Assembly: GCA_016712355.1 (NCBI GenBank)
Contig: JADJRF010000005.1
Location: 1,116,001-1,180,000, forward strand
Length of the DNA stretch: 64,000 nt
Direction of reading: 5' to 3'
From: Vampirovibrionales bacterium
GTDB taxonomy: Bacteria > Cyanobacteriota > Vampirovibrionia > Vampirovibrionales > Vampirovibrionaceae
The position numbers and the translations under genes are program-made. Under the pieces are notes generated by a model. It saw only the letters and a program-made list of their open reading frames with translations, was not told the DNA's origin and ran no database searches. Positions 1 to 8,244 of the stretch are shown here, one piece after another (within the stretch, counting starts at the first letter, position 1; each line of letters starts with the position of its first letter).

Positions 1-808
1 GCGCGAAATTGGTCGCATTCATCTGCTCTCCGCCGAAGAAGAAATCGAACTGGCCCGCAAGATTGTCAGCGGTGGCCCGGAAGGCGCCGACGCCAAACGC
101 AAGCTGGTGCAAGCCAACCTGCGTCTGGTGGTCAGTATCGCCAAGAAATACGTCGGGCGCGGCATGCTCTTTCTGGATCTGATTCAGGAAGGCAATCTGG
201 GCTTGATTCGCGCGGCCGAGAAGTTTGATCACGAGCGTGGGTATAAATTCTCAACCTATGCGACGTGGTGGATCCGTCAGGCGATTACCCGCGCGATTGC
301 GGATCAGGCGCGCACCATTCGGATTCCGGTGCATATGGTGGAAACCATCAACAAGCTGAAAAAGGTCACCCGCAAGCTGGCGCAGGACCTCAGCCGTAAG
401 CCCAGCGAAGAGGAACTGGCTCAGGCCATGGGCATCAGCGTGCCCAAGCTGCGCGATATTATTAAGGTCGCCCAAGAGCCCCTGTCGCTGGAAACGCCCA
501 TTGGTAAAGAAGAAGACTCCCGTCTGGGCGACTTCATCGAAGATCGCGAAGCCGAGGCGCCCGCCAACACCGTGGCCCAAGAGCTCTTGCGCGAAGACCT
601 GACCGAGGTGCTCAGCTCGCTGTCGCCCCGCGAGCGTGACGTGCTGCGGTTGCGCTTTGGTCTGGATGATGGTCGTCAACGCACGCTGGAAGAGGTCGGC
701 CAGTTGTTCGGCGTGACCCGCGAACGCATTCGCCAGATCGAGGCCAAGGCCTTGCGGAAATTGCGGCACCCTAACCGCAGCCGTCGGCTGAAAGAGTATA
801 TCGAGTAG
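1..808 (+). CDS. rpoD: Primary sigma factor (sigma-70, RpoD/SigA), 5'-partial
   Basis: The open frame runs in from the left edge, so the N-terminus (region 1.1 and part of 1.2) lies outside the window. About 268 residues are visible. Region 1.2/2 begins near 'SAEEEIELARKI' and continues through 'NLRLVVSIAKKYVGRGM'. Region 2.4 is 'YATWWIRQAITRAI', which recognises the -10 element. Region 3 follows. Region 4 holds 'RERDVLRLRFGL' and the helix-turn-helix 'TLEEVGQLFGVTRERIRQIE', which reads the -35 element. The protein directs RNA polymerase to housekeeping promoters, and near-consensus -35/-10 elements elsewhere in the window fit such a factor. The group 1 call rests on conserved regions 2-4. 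A group 2 paralogue cannot be fully excluded without the N-terminus. Confidence 0.93.
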   Translation, partial: REIGRIHLLSAEEEIELARKIVSGGPEGADAKRKLVQANLRLVVSIAKKYVGRGMLFLDLIQEGNLGLIRAAEKFDHERGYKFSTYATWWIRQAITRAIADQARTIRIPVHMVETINKLKKVTRKLAQDLSRKPSEEELAQAMGISVPKLRDIIKVAQEPLSLETPIGKEEDSRLGDFIEDREAEAPANTVAQELLREDLTEVLSSLSPRERDVLRLRFGLDDGRQRTLEEVGQLFGVTRERIRQIEAKALRKLRHPNRSRRLKEYIE

Positions 809-851
809 CCGCTCGCCCTCGTCGTTCACTATGATAAAATAACTCGCTGTT

Positions 852-904
852 GTCAGCCCTGCCTTCGCAAAATTTTCGCGGGGCGGGGCTGACCGGTATT
901 TTGG
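852..904 (+). terminator. Probable intrinsic terminator after rpoD
   Basis: A 12-bp stem (852-863 with 882-893, one G-T wobble) encloses an 18-nt loop and is followed by a short T-rich stretch ending in TTTT. It lies about 45 bases past the sigma factor stop. The T tract is weak, so efficiency is uncertain. Confidence 0.5.
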
Positions 905-934
905 GATGTTTCACGCAGGCGGGACACTCAACGC

Positions 935-1600
935 ATGGCAAAGGATCTACAGCATTACGTGGAAACGGCGCTTGCCGCCGGGGCCGATAAGGCGGCGATT
1001 GCCCAGACCCTGATTGCAGCGGGCTGGGGCGCTGAAGTGGTGGAGAAAACGCTGAATCAATATGCGGGCGTCGACGCGCGCGGCCTCCTGATCCCCGTTC
1101 CTCGGCTGAGCGCGCACCATGCGTTACGCGATATTTTCGTCTATCTGCTGATTCTGACCACGCTGTCGATGAGCAGCTACGCCTTGGGCGCCCTGTTGTT
1201 TCATCTCATCGATCGACTGGTTCCGGACGTCCAGCCTTATCATGAAGCCTTGGGCTCCATGAGCGCGACCATCGCCCAGCTGGCAGTGACGGCGCCAGTG
1301 TTCTTCTGGTTGAATGCCTGGCTTCAACAACAATTGCGCGCTTTTCCGCAGAAGCGAGAATCGCTCATTCGCAAACTCATGATTTATCTGATTCTGTTTG
1401 TTGCGGCCGTGGTGACGTTGGGCGACCTGATCGCTATTCTCACGAATTTTCTCGAAGGCGAGCTGACCAGTCGCTTTCTGCTGAAAGCGCTGGTGATTCT
1501 CTCCATTGCGATGGGCGCCTTCTCGTACTATCTGCTCGAGATGCGCCAAGATGATCGTCTGGTACAGCGCGATCCGCTCTTAAAAGGAGTCAAGCCGTGA
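935..1600 (+). CDS. DUF5671-like integral membrane protein
   Basis: A 221-residue protein. The N-terminal ~45 residues form a soluble helical segment ('YVETALAAGADKAAIAQTLIAAGWGAEVV') of the kind found in DUF5671-type proteins, where a short helix pair precedes the membrane part. About four hydrophobic segments follow: roughly residues 67-95, 108-130, 148-172 and 182-200. The motif 'FHLIDRLVPD' in the first loop also fits that family. No catalytic residues are apparent and the family has no established function. The next gene overlaps its stop (GTGA at 1597-1600), so the two are translationally coupled and probably act together at the membrane. The family call is from memory of the pattern, not from a search. 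Confidence 0.65.
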   Translation: MAKDLQHYVETALAAGADKAAIAQTLIAAGWGAEVVEKTLNQYAGVDARGLLIPVPRLSAHHALRDIFVYLLILTTLSMSSYALGALLFHLIDRLVPDVQPYHEALGSMSATIAQLAVTAPVFFWLNAWLQQQLRAFPQKRESLIRKLMIYLILFVAAVVTLGDLIAILTNFLEGELTSRFLLKALVILSIAMGAFSYYLLEMRQDDRLVQRDPLLKGVKP

Positions 1601-2088
1601 AGGGACCGGGCTCCTTGGGAAAAACCCTGACGCTGGGCTTTTCCGTCCTCGCCCTGATTGCTATCGCCGCCGGCGTGACGATCAGCGGCGGGCCGGCGTA
1701 TCAGCGGAAAATCCGACTGGATGAGTTGCGCTTGCGGCGGATGCAAGTCCTTGAGACCGGCATACAGACGTTCTACGAAAACAAGCGCCGCTTGCCGTTG
1801 CCTGCCGAATTGCCCGCCCTGCGCGAAGAAGCTGACTACAGCGACGCTTTTCGTGCGGAAAACTGGCAAGACCCGTCCGATAAAGGGCCTAAAAGGACGA
1901 TTGGCTATCGGGTAACCGGCGTCAATACGTATCAGCTATGCGCCTCGTTTGAGACGGAAAGCCTTCAGAACACGGATCCAGACGCAAAAGGCGGCTTTTA
2001 TAGAGGCGCGTACCGCCCGCTGCCGAATTGGACGCATCCGGCAGGCGCCTATTGCCTGAAACTCGAAGCGACGGCGCCGGATCGATAG
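1597..2088 (+). CDS. Membrane-anchored pseudopilin-like hypothetical protein
   Basis: A 163-residue protein starting at a GTG that overlaps the upstream stop, with a good ribosome site (AAAGGAG, 1583-1589) inside the upstream gene. One N-terminal transmembrane helix (about residues 9-31) is followed by a helical, Arg-rich stretch and then a soluble domain. That domain contains 'LPLPAELPAL', 'WQDPSDKGPKRTIGYRV' and 'TYQLCASFETE'. This layout (membrane helix, amphipathic helix, 'LP..L', 'DP..G..Y.Y', 'Y.LCA.F') resembles small exported partners of DUF5671 proteins and is reminiscent of type II secretion pseudopilins. It lacks the prepilin cleavage motif G-F-x3-E. Its role is unknown. The coupling suggests a two-subunit membrane complex with the DUF5671-like protein. 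Confidence 0.6.
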   Translation: MKGPGSLGKTLTLGFSVLALIAIAAGVTISGGPAYQRKIRLDELRLRRMQVLETGIQTFYENKRRLPLPAELPALREEADYSDAFRAENWQDPSDKGPKRTIGYRVTGVNTYQLCASFETESLQNTDPDAKGGFYRGAYRPLPNWTHPAGAYCLKLEATAPDR

Positions 2089-2108
2089 AATCAGCCGCGC
2101 TTAGACGC

Positions 2109-2819
2109 TTAATAGGTTTTGGGAGGAATTGCCAATTGCTGGCCGATTTGCAGCTTGTCGGGGCTCGACATGGCGTTGGCCCGCTGGATTTTTGCGACCA
2201 TATCCGGCGCGCCGGACCCGTAAAAACGGCGCGCAATGCGCTCTAACGTGTCGCCCGATTGTACTTCATAAGAAGACGCGCGTGAGGGCTCGCCTTGAGC
2301 GCTGGACGCGTCGGAGGACGACGCCGAAACCTCTGACGAGGCATTAGAGGACGACTCCGCGCTGTTGCCGCCAGAAGGGGCGAGCGCATCTTGACGCAGC
2401 ACGCGCGTGGCGGCGGGAGAATCGCCATTGTCGGCCGAAGAAGCGCGCTGGCCGCCGTTGACGCTGACCGTAATCGGCTCGTAGACTTTCGGCGCGACGC
2501 CTGTTTCGCTAATCACGGGCTGGGTGAGCGCGCCGCCGCCAGCGCTGATGCGGGGCTTGCTGGTAAACAGGAAGAACAGCGCGCTGGTGATAATTGCCCC
2601 GACGAGAACGCCCACCACCGTGAAAACAATGGGCGAGCGATCTTCTTTGACGAAATGACGGGAACCGGACCACAGCATATCCAGCTCCTGGGGTTGATAT
2701 TCATTAGCGCGAACGTACACGCCGGGCGCTTTTTCTCGTGGCTGGGCCGAAGTGGCGCTGGGCGCCGACGTTTCTTCGTGTTCAGAATTAATAGGCATCT
2801 GTGTCCCCATGGCGGTCAT
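2109..2819 (-). CDS. LysM-domain protein with a single membrane anchor
   Basis: A 236-residue protein. The N-terminal ~60 residues are polar and Ser/Glu-rich. One transmembrane helix ('FTVVGVLVGAIITSALFFLF', about residues 65-85) follows, then a low-complexity Ser/Ala linker. A C-terminal LysM domain begins at 'YEVQSGDTLERIARRFYG' and ends 'LQIGQQLAIP'. LysM modules bind peptidoglycan, so the protein likely tethers the inner membrane to the wall. There is no enzymatic domain. The start at 2819 has AAGGGG just upstream, and an alternative ATG a few codons inside (MGTQ) is possible. It is divergent from valS and shares a 206-bp intergenic region with it. Confidence 0.75.
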   Translation of the reverse strand: MTAMGTQMPINSEHEETSAPSATSAQPREKAPGVYVRANEYQPQELDMLWSGSRHFVKEDRSPIVFTVVGVLVGAIITSALFFLFTSKPRISAGGGALTQPVISETGVAPKVYEPITVSVNGGQRASSADNGDSPAATRVLRQDALAPSGGNSAESSSNASSEVSASSSDASSAQGEPSRASSYEVQSGDTLERIARRFYGSGAPDMVAKIQRANAMSSPDKLQIGQQLAIPPKTY

Positions 2820-2830
2820 TCAACCCCTTT

Positions 2831-2851
2831 ATGACGTCATTCTGATATAAT
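2831..2851 (+). promoter_or_regulatory. valS promoter: extended -10 with adjacent palindrome
   Basis: A perfect extended -10 (TGATATAAT, 2843-2851) lies about 175 bases upstream of valS with no good -35. Extended -10 promoters often do without one. Directly upstream at 2831-2840 is a perfect 10-bp palindrome, ATGACGTCAT, where a regulator could contact either divergent gene. The promoter call is from sequence alone. Confidence 0.5.
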
Positions 2852-3025
2852 CTCAGCAATTTCTGCCGTGTCAGCTCTCTATAGACGGGGCGCAGACGCA
2901 TTGTCGCGACCCTGTTCTTTTTCTTTATACCACGACTTGCGCATCGCGCTCTCGCCTTGCCGCAAAAATGCAACCAATCGCAACGCAACCCCTCCGTCGT
3001 CCTCTGCCAGCCTCTGGAGCCCGTT

Positions 3026-5677
3026 ATGCTCGATAAAACCTATGATCCGCGCTCAGTCGAAGCCGAACTCTACGCCTATTGGGAGAACGCCGGTTTATTC
3101 AAGCCCGACGTCGCGGATCCGCAGGCCCGGCCCTTCAGTATTGTGATTCCGCCGCCGAACGTTACGGGAGCGCTGCATATGGGGCATGCGCTCGATAATG
3201 TCCTGCAGGACGCGCTGACGCGCTGGCGCCGGATGCAAGGCTGTCGCGCGCTCTGGATGCCGGGAACCGATCATGCGGGCATTGCCACGCAAAGCGTCGT
3301 CGAGCGTCAGCTCAAAGCGGAAGGTCTGACGCGTCAAGGGCTGGGGCGCGAGGCTTTTCTTGCGCGGGTCTGGCAGTGGGCGAACTCCTGCAAGGGAGGC
3401 ATTACCGGACAATTGCGCCGGCTGGGCGTTTCGCCCGACTGGAGTCGCGAGCGCTTTACGCTGGACGAGGGGTGCAGCCGCGCCGTGCGTCAGGCGTTTT
3501 ACGCGCTGTATCAGCGCGGTCTCATTTATCGCGGCGAATACATCGTCAATTGGGATCCCGTCAGTCAGTCGGCCATTTCGGATATTGAAACGGAGTATGC
3601 CGACGAGGATAGTTTTCTGTGGGAAGTCGCCTATCCGGTGGTCGGCGCCTCGGGCAAGAAGCTGATCGTCGCTACCACGCGACCCGAAACCCTTTACGGC
3701 GACGCCGCTGTCGCGGTTCATCCTGAGGATCCCCGCTATCAGGAGTTGATAGGCAAGCAGGTCTTGCTGCCGCTGACCGGTAAAACCATTCCGATTATCG
3801 CCGATGATTATGTGGATATGGCCTTCGGCACCGGCGCACTGAAAATTACGCCCGCCCACGACCCCAATGACTATCGTATTGGCGTGCGGCATCAATTGGA
3901 GCCGGTCAACGTTATCGACGAAAAAGGCGCGCTGCGCGATCTGCCCTTTATTCCTGAACCGGTGCGCGGACTTGATCGCGATGAGGCGCGTCGGCTCACG
4001 GAAGAGCTGTTGCAAACGGGCGGCTATCTGGCGCGCAAGCTGCCGCATCGGCATCGGGTTGGCCGCGCGCAGCGCTCCGGCGCCGTGATCGAGCCGTTGT
4101 TGTCGACTCAATGGTTCGTCAAAACCGCGCCGCTGGCTCAAGATGCCCTGGCTGCGCTGGAACGCGGCGAGATCCGCTTTATCCCCGAGCGCTGGACGCG
4201 CGATTACCTGCGCTGGATGACGAATATCCAGGACTGGTGCATCTCGCGTCAACTCTGGTGGGGGCATCAGATTCCGGCGTGGCATTGCGCTTCTTGCGCC
4301 CAGACGACAGTCGCCATCGAAGACCCGGATGTCTGCGGCCATTGCGGCTCAAGCGATATCCGGCAAGACGAAGACGTTCTGGACACGTGGTTTTCGTCAG
4401 GTTTATGGCCGTTTTCCACCATGGGATGGCCCAACGAAGCGGCGCCGGATTACCAGACCTATTACCCGACTGATGTGCTGGTGACGGGCTTTGACATCAT
4501 CTTTTTCTGGGTGGCGCGGATGACGATGTTCGCGCACGCCCTCACGGGCCGTTCGCCTTTTCATACCGTCTACATCCATGGCCTGATTCGCGACGAAAAA
4601 GGCCAGAAAATGAGCAAATCGAAGGGCAATACCGTCGATCCGGTCAAAGCCATCGAGCAATACGGATGCGACGGGTTTCGCTTCGGCTTGCTGAGTCTGG
4701 TGACCTATGGCGCGCAAGATATTAAGCTGGCCCCGGACAAGCTGGAGCTGGGCAAAGTATTCGCCAACAAGCTCTGGAATGCCGCGCGCTTTACGTTGAT
4801 GAATCTGGAAGGCGTTGATGACGCGCCTATCGACCGCGCCGCGCTCTCTGGCATGGATCGCTGGATTCTGAGTCGCTATCACCGCGCCGTCGCCGAGGCC
4901 AATCAATTGCTGGAGGAGTACAAGTTCGGCGAACTGGCCGCCTTGCTGTATGAATTCATCTGGAATGGTTTTTGCGACTGGTATGTGGAATACGCAAAAA
5001 CCCAATTGCGAGATCCTGCGCGCGCGACCAATGCCAGACGTATTCTGCTGACGTTGCTGAATGGCCTGCTGCGACTGATTCACCCGGTGATGCCGTTTAT
5101 TTCGGAAGCAATCTGGCGCAAACTGCCGCATACGCCGACCGAATCGGTCTCCATTGCGCCGTATCCGCAAGCAGACGGCGACTGGATTGACGCGCGCGTC
5201 ACCGACGACGTGGAACTGACGCTGGCCGTGGTGCGCGCGGCGCGTAATATTCGCCAGCAATATAATCTGCCGCCAGCGGCTGCCATCCGCCTGATGATTG
5301 AAGCGCCGGATGCGCGCGAGCGCCAGGCGCTGGCGGATAACCGCGATATTCTGGACCACTTCCTTAAGCTGGAATCGTTGACGATGTCAGCCGCGCTCAG
5401 CGAGCGCCCGTCCCATGCGGCGGCCAATGTCGTTGGCGCCGCGCGTATTCTGGTTCCGCTGGAAGGCTTAATTGATGTCGCGCAAGAATTAACCCGGCTT
5501 GGCAAAAAGCTCGAAGCGCTCAAAGACGAGCAGGATGCGCTGTATCAGATGCTCGGCAATTTTGAATTTCTGGAGCGCGCCCCGCAGGCGGTCGTCGATA
5601 AAAACAAGGCGCGCCTGAGCGAGGTCAAAAATCAGGCCAAGCTGCTGGAAGAGCAACTTGCCAGCCTCAGCGCTTAG
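3026..5677 (+). CDS. valS: Valyl-tRNA synthetase
   Basis: Class Ia aminoacyl-tRNA synthetase that charges tRNA-Val and edits threonine. The predicted 883 residues match the family length. The HIGH signature appears as HMGH (about residues 51-54, after 'PPPNVTGAL') and KMSKS near residue 528. The CP1 editing region contains 'TTRPETLYGDAAVAVHP'. A four-Cys zinc-type patch occurs in 'CASCAQ...CGHCG'. The C-terminal ~70 residues form the coiled-coil arm ending 'LLEEQLASL'. The start is placed at the ATG at 3026 (MLDKTYD) because GGAG lies 7 bases upstream and the family begins there. The open frame extends 23 codons further upstream without support. Confidence 0.97.
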   Translation: MLDKTYDPRSVEAELYAYWENAGLFKPDVADPQARPFSIVIPPPNVTGALHMGHALDNVLQDALTRWRRMQGCRALWMPGTDHAGIATQSVVERQLKAEGLTRQGLGREAFLARVWQWANSCKGGITGQLRRLGVSPDWSRERFTLDEGCSRAVRQAFYALYQRGLIYRGEYIVNWDPVSQSAISDIETEYADEDSFLWEVAYPVVGASGKKLIVATTRPETLYGDAAVAVHPEDPRYQELIGKQVLLPLTGKTIPIIADDYVDMAFGTGALKITPAHDPNDYRIGVRHQLEPVNVIDEKGALRDLPFIPEPVRGLDRDEARRLTEELLQTGGYLARKLPHRHRVGRAQRSGAVIEPLLSTQWFVKTAPLAQDALAALERGEIRFIPERWTRDYLRWMTNIQDWCISRQLWWGHQIPAWHCASCAQTTVAIEDPDVCGHCGSSDIRQDEDVLDTWFSSGLWPFSTMGWPNEAAPDYQTYYPTDVLVTGFDIIFFWVARMTMFAHALTGRSPFHTVYIHGLIRDEKGQKMSKSKGNTVDPVKAIEQYGCDGFRFGLLSLVTYGAQDIKLAPDKLELGKVFANKLWNAARFTLMNLEGVDDAPIDRAALSGMDRWILSRYHRAVAEANQLLEEYKFGELAALLYEFIWNGFCDWYVEYAKTQLRDPARATNARRILLTLLNGLLRLIHPVMPFISEAIWRKLPHTPTESVSIAPYPQADGDWIDARVTDDVELTLAVVRAARNIRQQYNLPPAAAIRLMIEAPDARERQALADNRDILDHFLKLESLTMSAALSERPSHAAANVVGAARILVPLEGLIDVAQELTRLGKKLEALKDEQDALYQMLGNFEFLERAPQAVVDKNKARLSEVKNQAKLLEEQLASLSA

Positions 5678-5683
5678 CCCGTT

Positions 5684-5956
5684 CTATCGGATCTTGTAAT
5701 CTGGGTCATTTAAGGCCTGCGGCGATGTCCCTTGCGCCGCCAGCATTTGCGGGGCCAGTTGTAAGATTTCGCGGCTTTCTGCGCCATATTTGGGATCGTT
5801 TTGCCATTTGTTGAGCCATTGCTGGCTGGCGGGAGCTTGCTGGATTTCCCATGTGTGGAGCATGCCCCGTAACAATTGCCGTGCCGTGCGGACCCGTACG
5901 TGAGTCGCTTTGCCCTGGGCCCGGCGGTGACCGAGCCCCGTACCCGGAACCATCCA
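5684..5956 (-). pseudogene. 3' remnant of the gene interrupted by the IS element
   Basis: This stretch lies beyond the left edge of the IS3-family insertion. Removing the insertion and one copy of the 5-bp flanking repeat ATCCA joins the truncated upstream frame (…KQDVVD) in phase to 'GSGYGARSPPGPGQ' here. Further along, a second frame reads more like natural protein ('QQWLNKWQNDPKYGAES' to 'DPDYKIR', stop at 5684), so another frameshift has probably accumulated. No domain is recognised. Alternatively the last part (from an ATG at 5863, 59 codons) could be a separate small gene, but no good ribosome site supports it. Confidence 0.5.
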
Positions 5957-6041
5957 AAAGTCGAATTTTAGGATTTTAGCACGTTTTCAGGTCGGCGTCC
6001 TGAGTTCCAATTTTTAAAATCGTCGTCGAACGCCAAAAACT

Positions 6042-6095
6042 GGTGTTGAAAAGCGGTTGGAAAGCGCCAGCGCTTTTCAACCGCTTTTCAACACC
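6042..6095. repeat. 26-bp stem hairpin built from two 11-bp repeats
   Basis: Left arm 6042-6067 and right arm 6070-6095 are complementary over 26 bp with one G-T wobble and a 2-nt loop. Each arm consists of two tandem copies of an 11-mer (GTTGAAAAGCG / GTTGGAAAGCG, and inverted CGCTTTTCAAC twice). It lies 3' of the orfB stop. It could be a terminator for the transposase or a separate small inverted-repeat element. The following T tract is short. Confidence 0.8.
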
Positions 6096-6118
6096 TTTCC
6101 ATTTCCACGATAAATTCG

Positions 6119-6138
6119 CCCGCTGTGGTTTCAGCGGG
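6119..6138 (-). terminator. Small hairpin after transposase orfB
   Basis: CCCGCTG (6119-6125) pairs with CAGCGGG (6132-6138) over a 6-nt loop, 20 bases beyond the orfB stop. It has only a short A/T stretch after it, so it is a weak terminator candidate. Confidence 0.35.
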
Positions 6139-6157
6139 TTTGGAATGCTGGATTTTT

Positions 6158-6919
6158 TCAGGCGATCAGACGTAAAGCCGCCTGCTCACCCTGCCAGTCG
6201 AGAATAAAAACTTCAGGCGTTCGGTATTGCAAGGCGCTGTGAGGACGCTCGGTGTTGTAATGCCCGCGCCATGCTTCAATCACGACCTGAGCCTCGCTCA
6301 ACGTATCGAAGGCTTCCATGTTCAGGCATTCATCCCGCAAACGGCCGTTGAAACTTTCGCACTTGCCGTTTTGCCACGGGCTCCCAGGCTCAATAAAGAG
6401 CGACTGCGTGTGCTGCGTCTGTAGCCAGCTTTGCAGGCAACGGGCGACAAATTCCGACCCGTTGTCGCTGCGTAGATACCGGGGAATCCCGTAATCCCTA
6501 AACAACGTCTGCAATGTCAGGCGCACATCCTCGCCCCTGAGAGAACGTTCCACGCGAATGCACAGGGACTGGCGCGTAAATTCATCCAGCACCGTCAATA
6601 GCCGGACACGGCCGCCAGAAGTCAGGCGGTCCTGCACAAAATCAACCGTCCACACGTGATTTGGCGCAACGGCCTGTTCGGGCGACTGAACGCCTTGGCC
6701 TCGCCTGCGTTTCTTCGTTTTCTTTCTGACTTGTAGGCCTTCCTCGCTCCGGATCCGCCGCACCCGCTTCACGTTGATTGTCCAACCTTCCTGCTTCACC
6801 AGTATGGCGTGAATCCGGCGATAGCCGAACCTCGCGAAACGATTGGAAAGACGCAGGATTGCCTGACGCAGGGATTCATTCCTGGCGTCTGCCACAGAGC
6901 GTAAGCCGTGCCGACGCAC
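6158..6919 (-). CDS. IS3-family transposase OrfB (DDE integrase domain)
   Basis: The integrase-type catalytic domain of an IS3 element. N-terminal HTH_21-like region 'FGYRRIHAILVKQEGW', then the rve core with 'VWTVDFVQD' (first Asp), 'YLRSDNGSEF' (second Asp) and 'GKCESFNGRLRDECLN' (Glu), and the family tail 'HYNTERPHSALQYRTP'. The frame is open further upstream to about 7017 ('KKALGPSRRRILFHCLRADKYKLSKRQ' region), without a good start. OrfB is therefore expected as an OrfAB fusion made by -1 slippage at A AAA AAG (7012-7018). The OrfB catalytic triad appears intact, but OrfA is frameshifted, so the element is probably not autonomous. Confidence 0.9.
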   Translation of the reverse strand: MRRHGLRSVADARNESLRQAILRLSNRFARFGYRRIHAILVKQEGWTINVKRVRRIRSEEGLQVRKKTKKRRRGQGVQSPEQAVAPNHVWTVDFVQDRLTSGGRVRLLTVLDEFTRQSLCIRVERSLRGEDVRLTLQTLFRDYGIPRYLRSDNGSEFVARCLQSWLQTQHTQSLFIEPGSPWQNGKCESFNGRLRDECLNMEAFDTLSEAQVVIEAWRGHYNTERPHSALQYRTPEVFILDWQGEQAALRLIA

Positions 6920-7005
6920 GCGCGATAGCCGGGCGCATTGACGTTTCGACAGCTTGTATTTGTCCGCGCGCAGGCAATGAAACAGAATCCGACGACGGGA
7001 AGGCC

Positions 7006-7271
7006 CTAAAGCTTTTTTAGCACGTCCTGCAGCGCATCCAGTTCCAGTGTGCGCTCACTCAACAGCCTTTTCAGTCGGGAATTCTCTACTTCCAGAACCC
7101 GTAAACGCCTGGCTTCCAAGATGCTCAAGTTTCCGTACTTCTTTTCCACTTGTAGAACGTGGCTTGCGAGATGCCAAGCTCCCGACAGACACCTTCGACC
7201 GTCTTCTGACCGCTTTCCTGTGTCCGTAATGCAGTAATAACCTGCTCTTCCGTGAATCGGCTCGTTTTCAT
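7006..7271 (-). pseudogene. IS3-family transposase OrfA, frameshifted
   Basis: Starts at ATG 7271 (MKTSRFTEEQVITALR), a normal IS3 OrfA with the helix-turn-helix 'GVCRELGISQATFYKWK'. After residue ~40 the frame closes at a TGA. Restoring one A in the A-run at about 7143-7147 recovers the rest in full: 'YGNLSILEARRLRVLE', a leucine-zipper-like stretch, then 'LELDALQDVLKKL' ending at 7006. A single-base deletion has thus inactivated OrfA, unless it is a sequencing error. The A6G slippage motif for OrfAB fusion lies at the 3' end. Confidence 0.8.
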
Positions 7272-7344
7272 TCCAAACACTCCTTTCAAAAGATTGAAGA
7301 ACAAAATCCTCTACTTTTGAACGGTCCCCATTTCTGGGCTCAGG

Positions 7345-8131
7345 TCAATCCACGACGTCTTGTTTAATGGTTCCATCATTGGTACGCGTGCCAGCGCTGC
7401 CCAGCATTAGAGCCCATTGCTCCCCGGATTTTTTCAAAGCATTCTTCTGATTGATCGGAGGGTTCTCTTGGAAAAGATGCTCAATAAAAGGTTTATCCAG
7501 TAAATGAGCGGAGGCAGGCATTGTATCCAATGCCTGCCAATTACTGTTATCAAAATTACCTGCCGAAATGTCGTTTATCATCTTGCTTTTTTCTAAAGTG
7601 GTCTTGGCTTCTTTTAAAGATTCTGCATCTTCAAATGGTTTAGAAAAAAATATTGCCCGCATACCCAGAAGGGTTAGAGGGCATGCCGATCGTTCCTTCC
7701 CGCGTAATTTGTTGCCCCAGAAAATTCAAGCCGTTCACCCCCTGTGGAATGACGGCCGTATTCAGAAAACTCCCAAAATTCGAGAATTCCCGAGGGGTGA
7801 TGACCCCATCAAACGGATTGTTGCCTTGAGGCGTTCCGGCTAAATGCGTTTCAACCTTCGCTAAAAATTGGGCGACTTCGCGCGGGGCTTGCTTACCGTC
7901 CTGGTCCAGGTCAACGGTTTTCCAGATGGATCCCCACGCGTCTTGCGAGTCCACGCCCAACGCCTGGCGCAACGGCTGGGACTCTGCGATAGAAACGGCG
8001 CCGTTTTTATCTGTGTCTAACGTGCCGGCTTGCTCCCGGAGGCCATTGGCGGCTGCGTGTCCCCATTTGCGGTGTTCGTCAAAACCCGTTGCAGGTCGAG
8101 CAGATTGCATATACGTCATTGCTAACGCCAT
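7345..8131 (-). pseudogene. EF-hand protein gene, frameshifted and truncated by IS
   Basis: Start at ATG 8131 (MALAMTYMQS) with AAGGA eight bases upstream. The intact first part (to 7640, 163 residues) carries two EF-hand-like calcium loops, 'DTDKNGAVSIAE' and 'DLDQDGKQAPRE', and no signal peptide. At a run of seven A's on the plus strand (7644-7650) the frame ends 'GYAGNIFF'. Skipping one base continues as 'SKPFEDAESLKEAKTTLEK…' for ~100 residues to the IS boundary, where the IS tip supplies the stop. It is read here as one gene with a homopolymer frameshift and an insertion. It could also be two adjacent genes, with the first intact. Confidence 0.6.
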
Positions 8132-8244
8132 GATAAAAATCCTTGCGGTTGAAACCCTGCCAAATGGAAACCCACCTGCATGCAATAAAACATCTTAGTT
8201 GTGTTTGATGCGTCGTTCTCATGGGGTTTAAGCCATGGCAACAG

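Larger units (their letters stand above)
5957..7347 (-). mobile_element. IS3-family insertion sequence (degenerate)
   Basis: A 1391-bp segment encoding OrfA and OrfB transposase frames on the minus strand, flanked by the 5-bp direct repeat ATCCA (5952-5956 and 7348-7352), consistent with target duplication. The end upstream of orfA reads TGACCTGAGCCCAGAAATGG going inward, a typical IS3-family terminus. The opposite end (starting AAAAGTCG at 5957) does not match it, so either that terminus is degraded or the boundary is slightly misplaced. The stop codon that truncates the host gene is the TGA formed by the IS tip. A long hairpin (6042-6095) sits between orfB and the left end. The size is within the 1.2-1.5 kb range of the family. 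Confidence 0.75.

Noticed and set aside
3095..4342. Long minus-strand frame inside valS
   Set aside because: Antisense shadow of a GC-rich gene; Arg/Gln-rich, no motif, while valS is certain.
5957..6041. A matching inverted repeat at the far end of the IS
   Set aside because: The sequence at 5957 does not resemble the TGACCTGAGCCC end; the IS edge there rests only on the ATCCA repeat.
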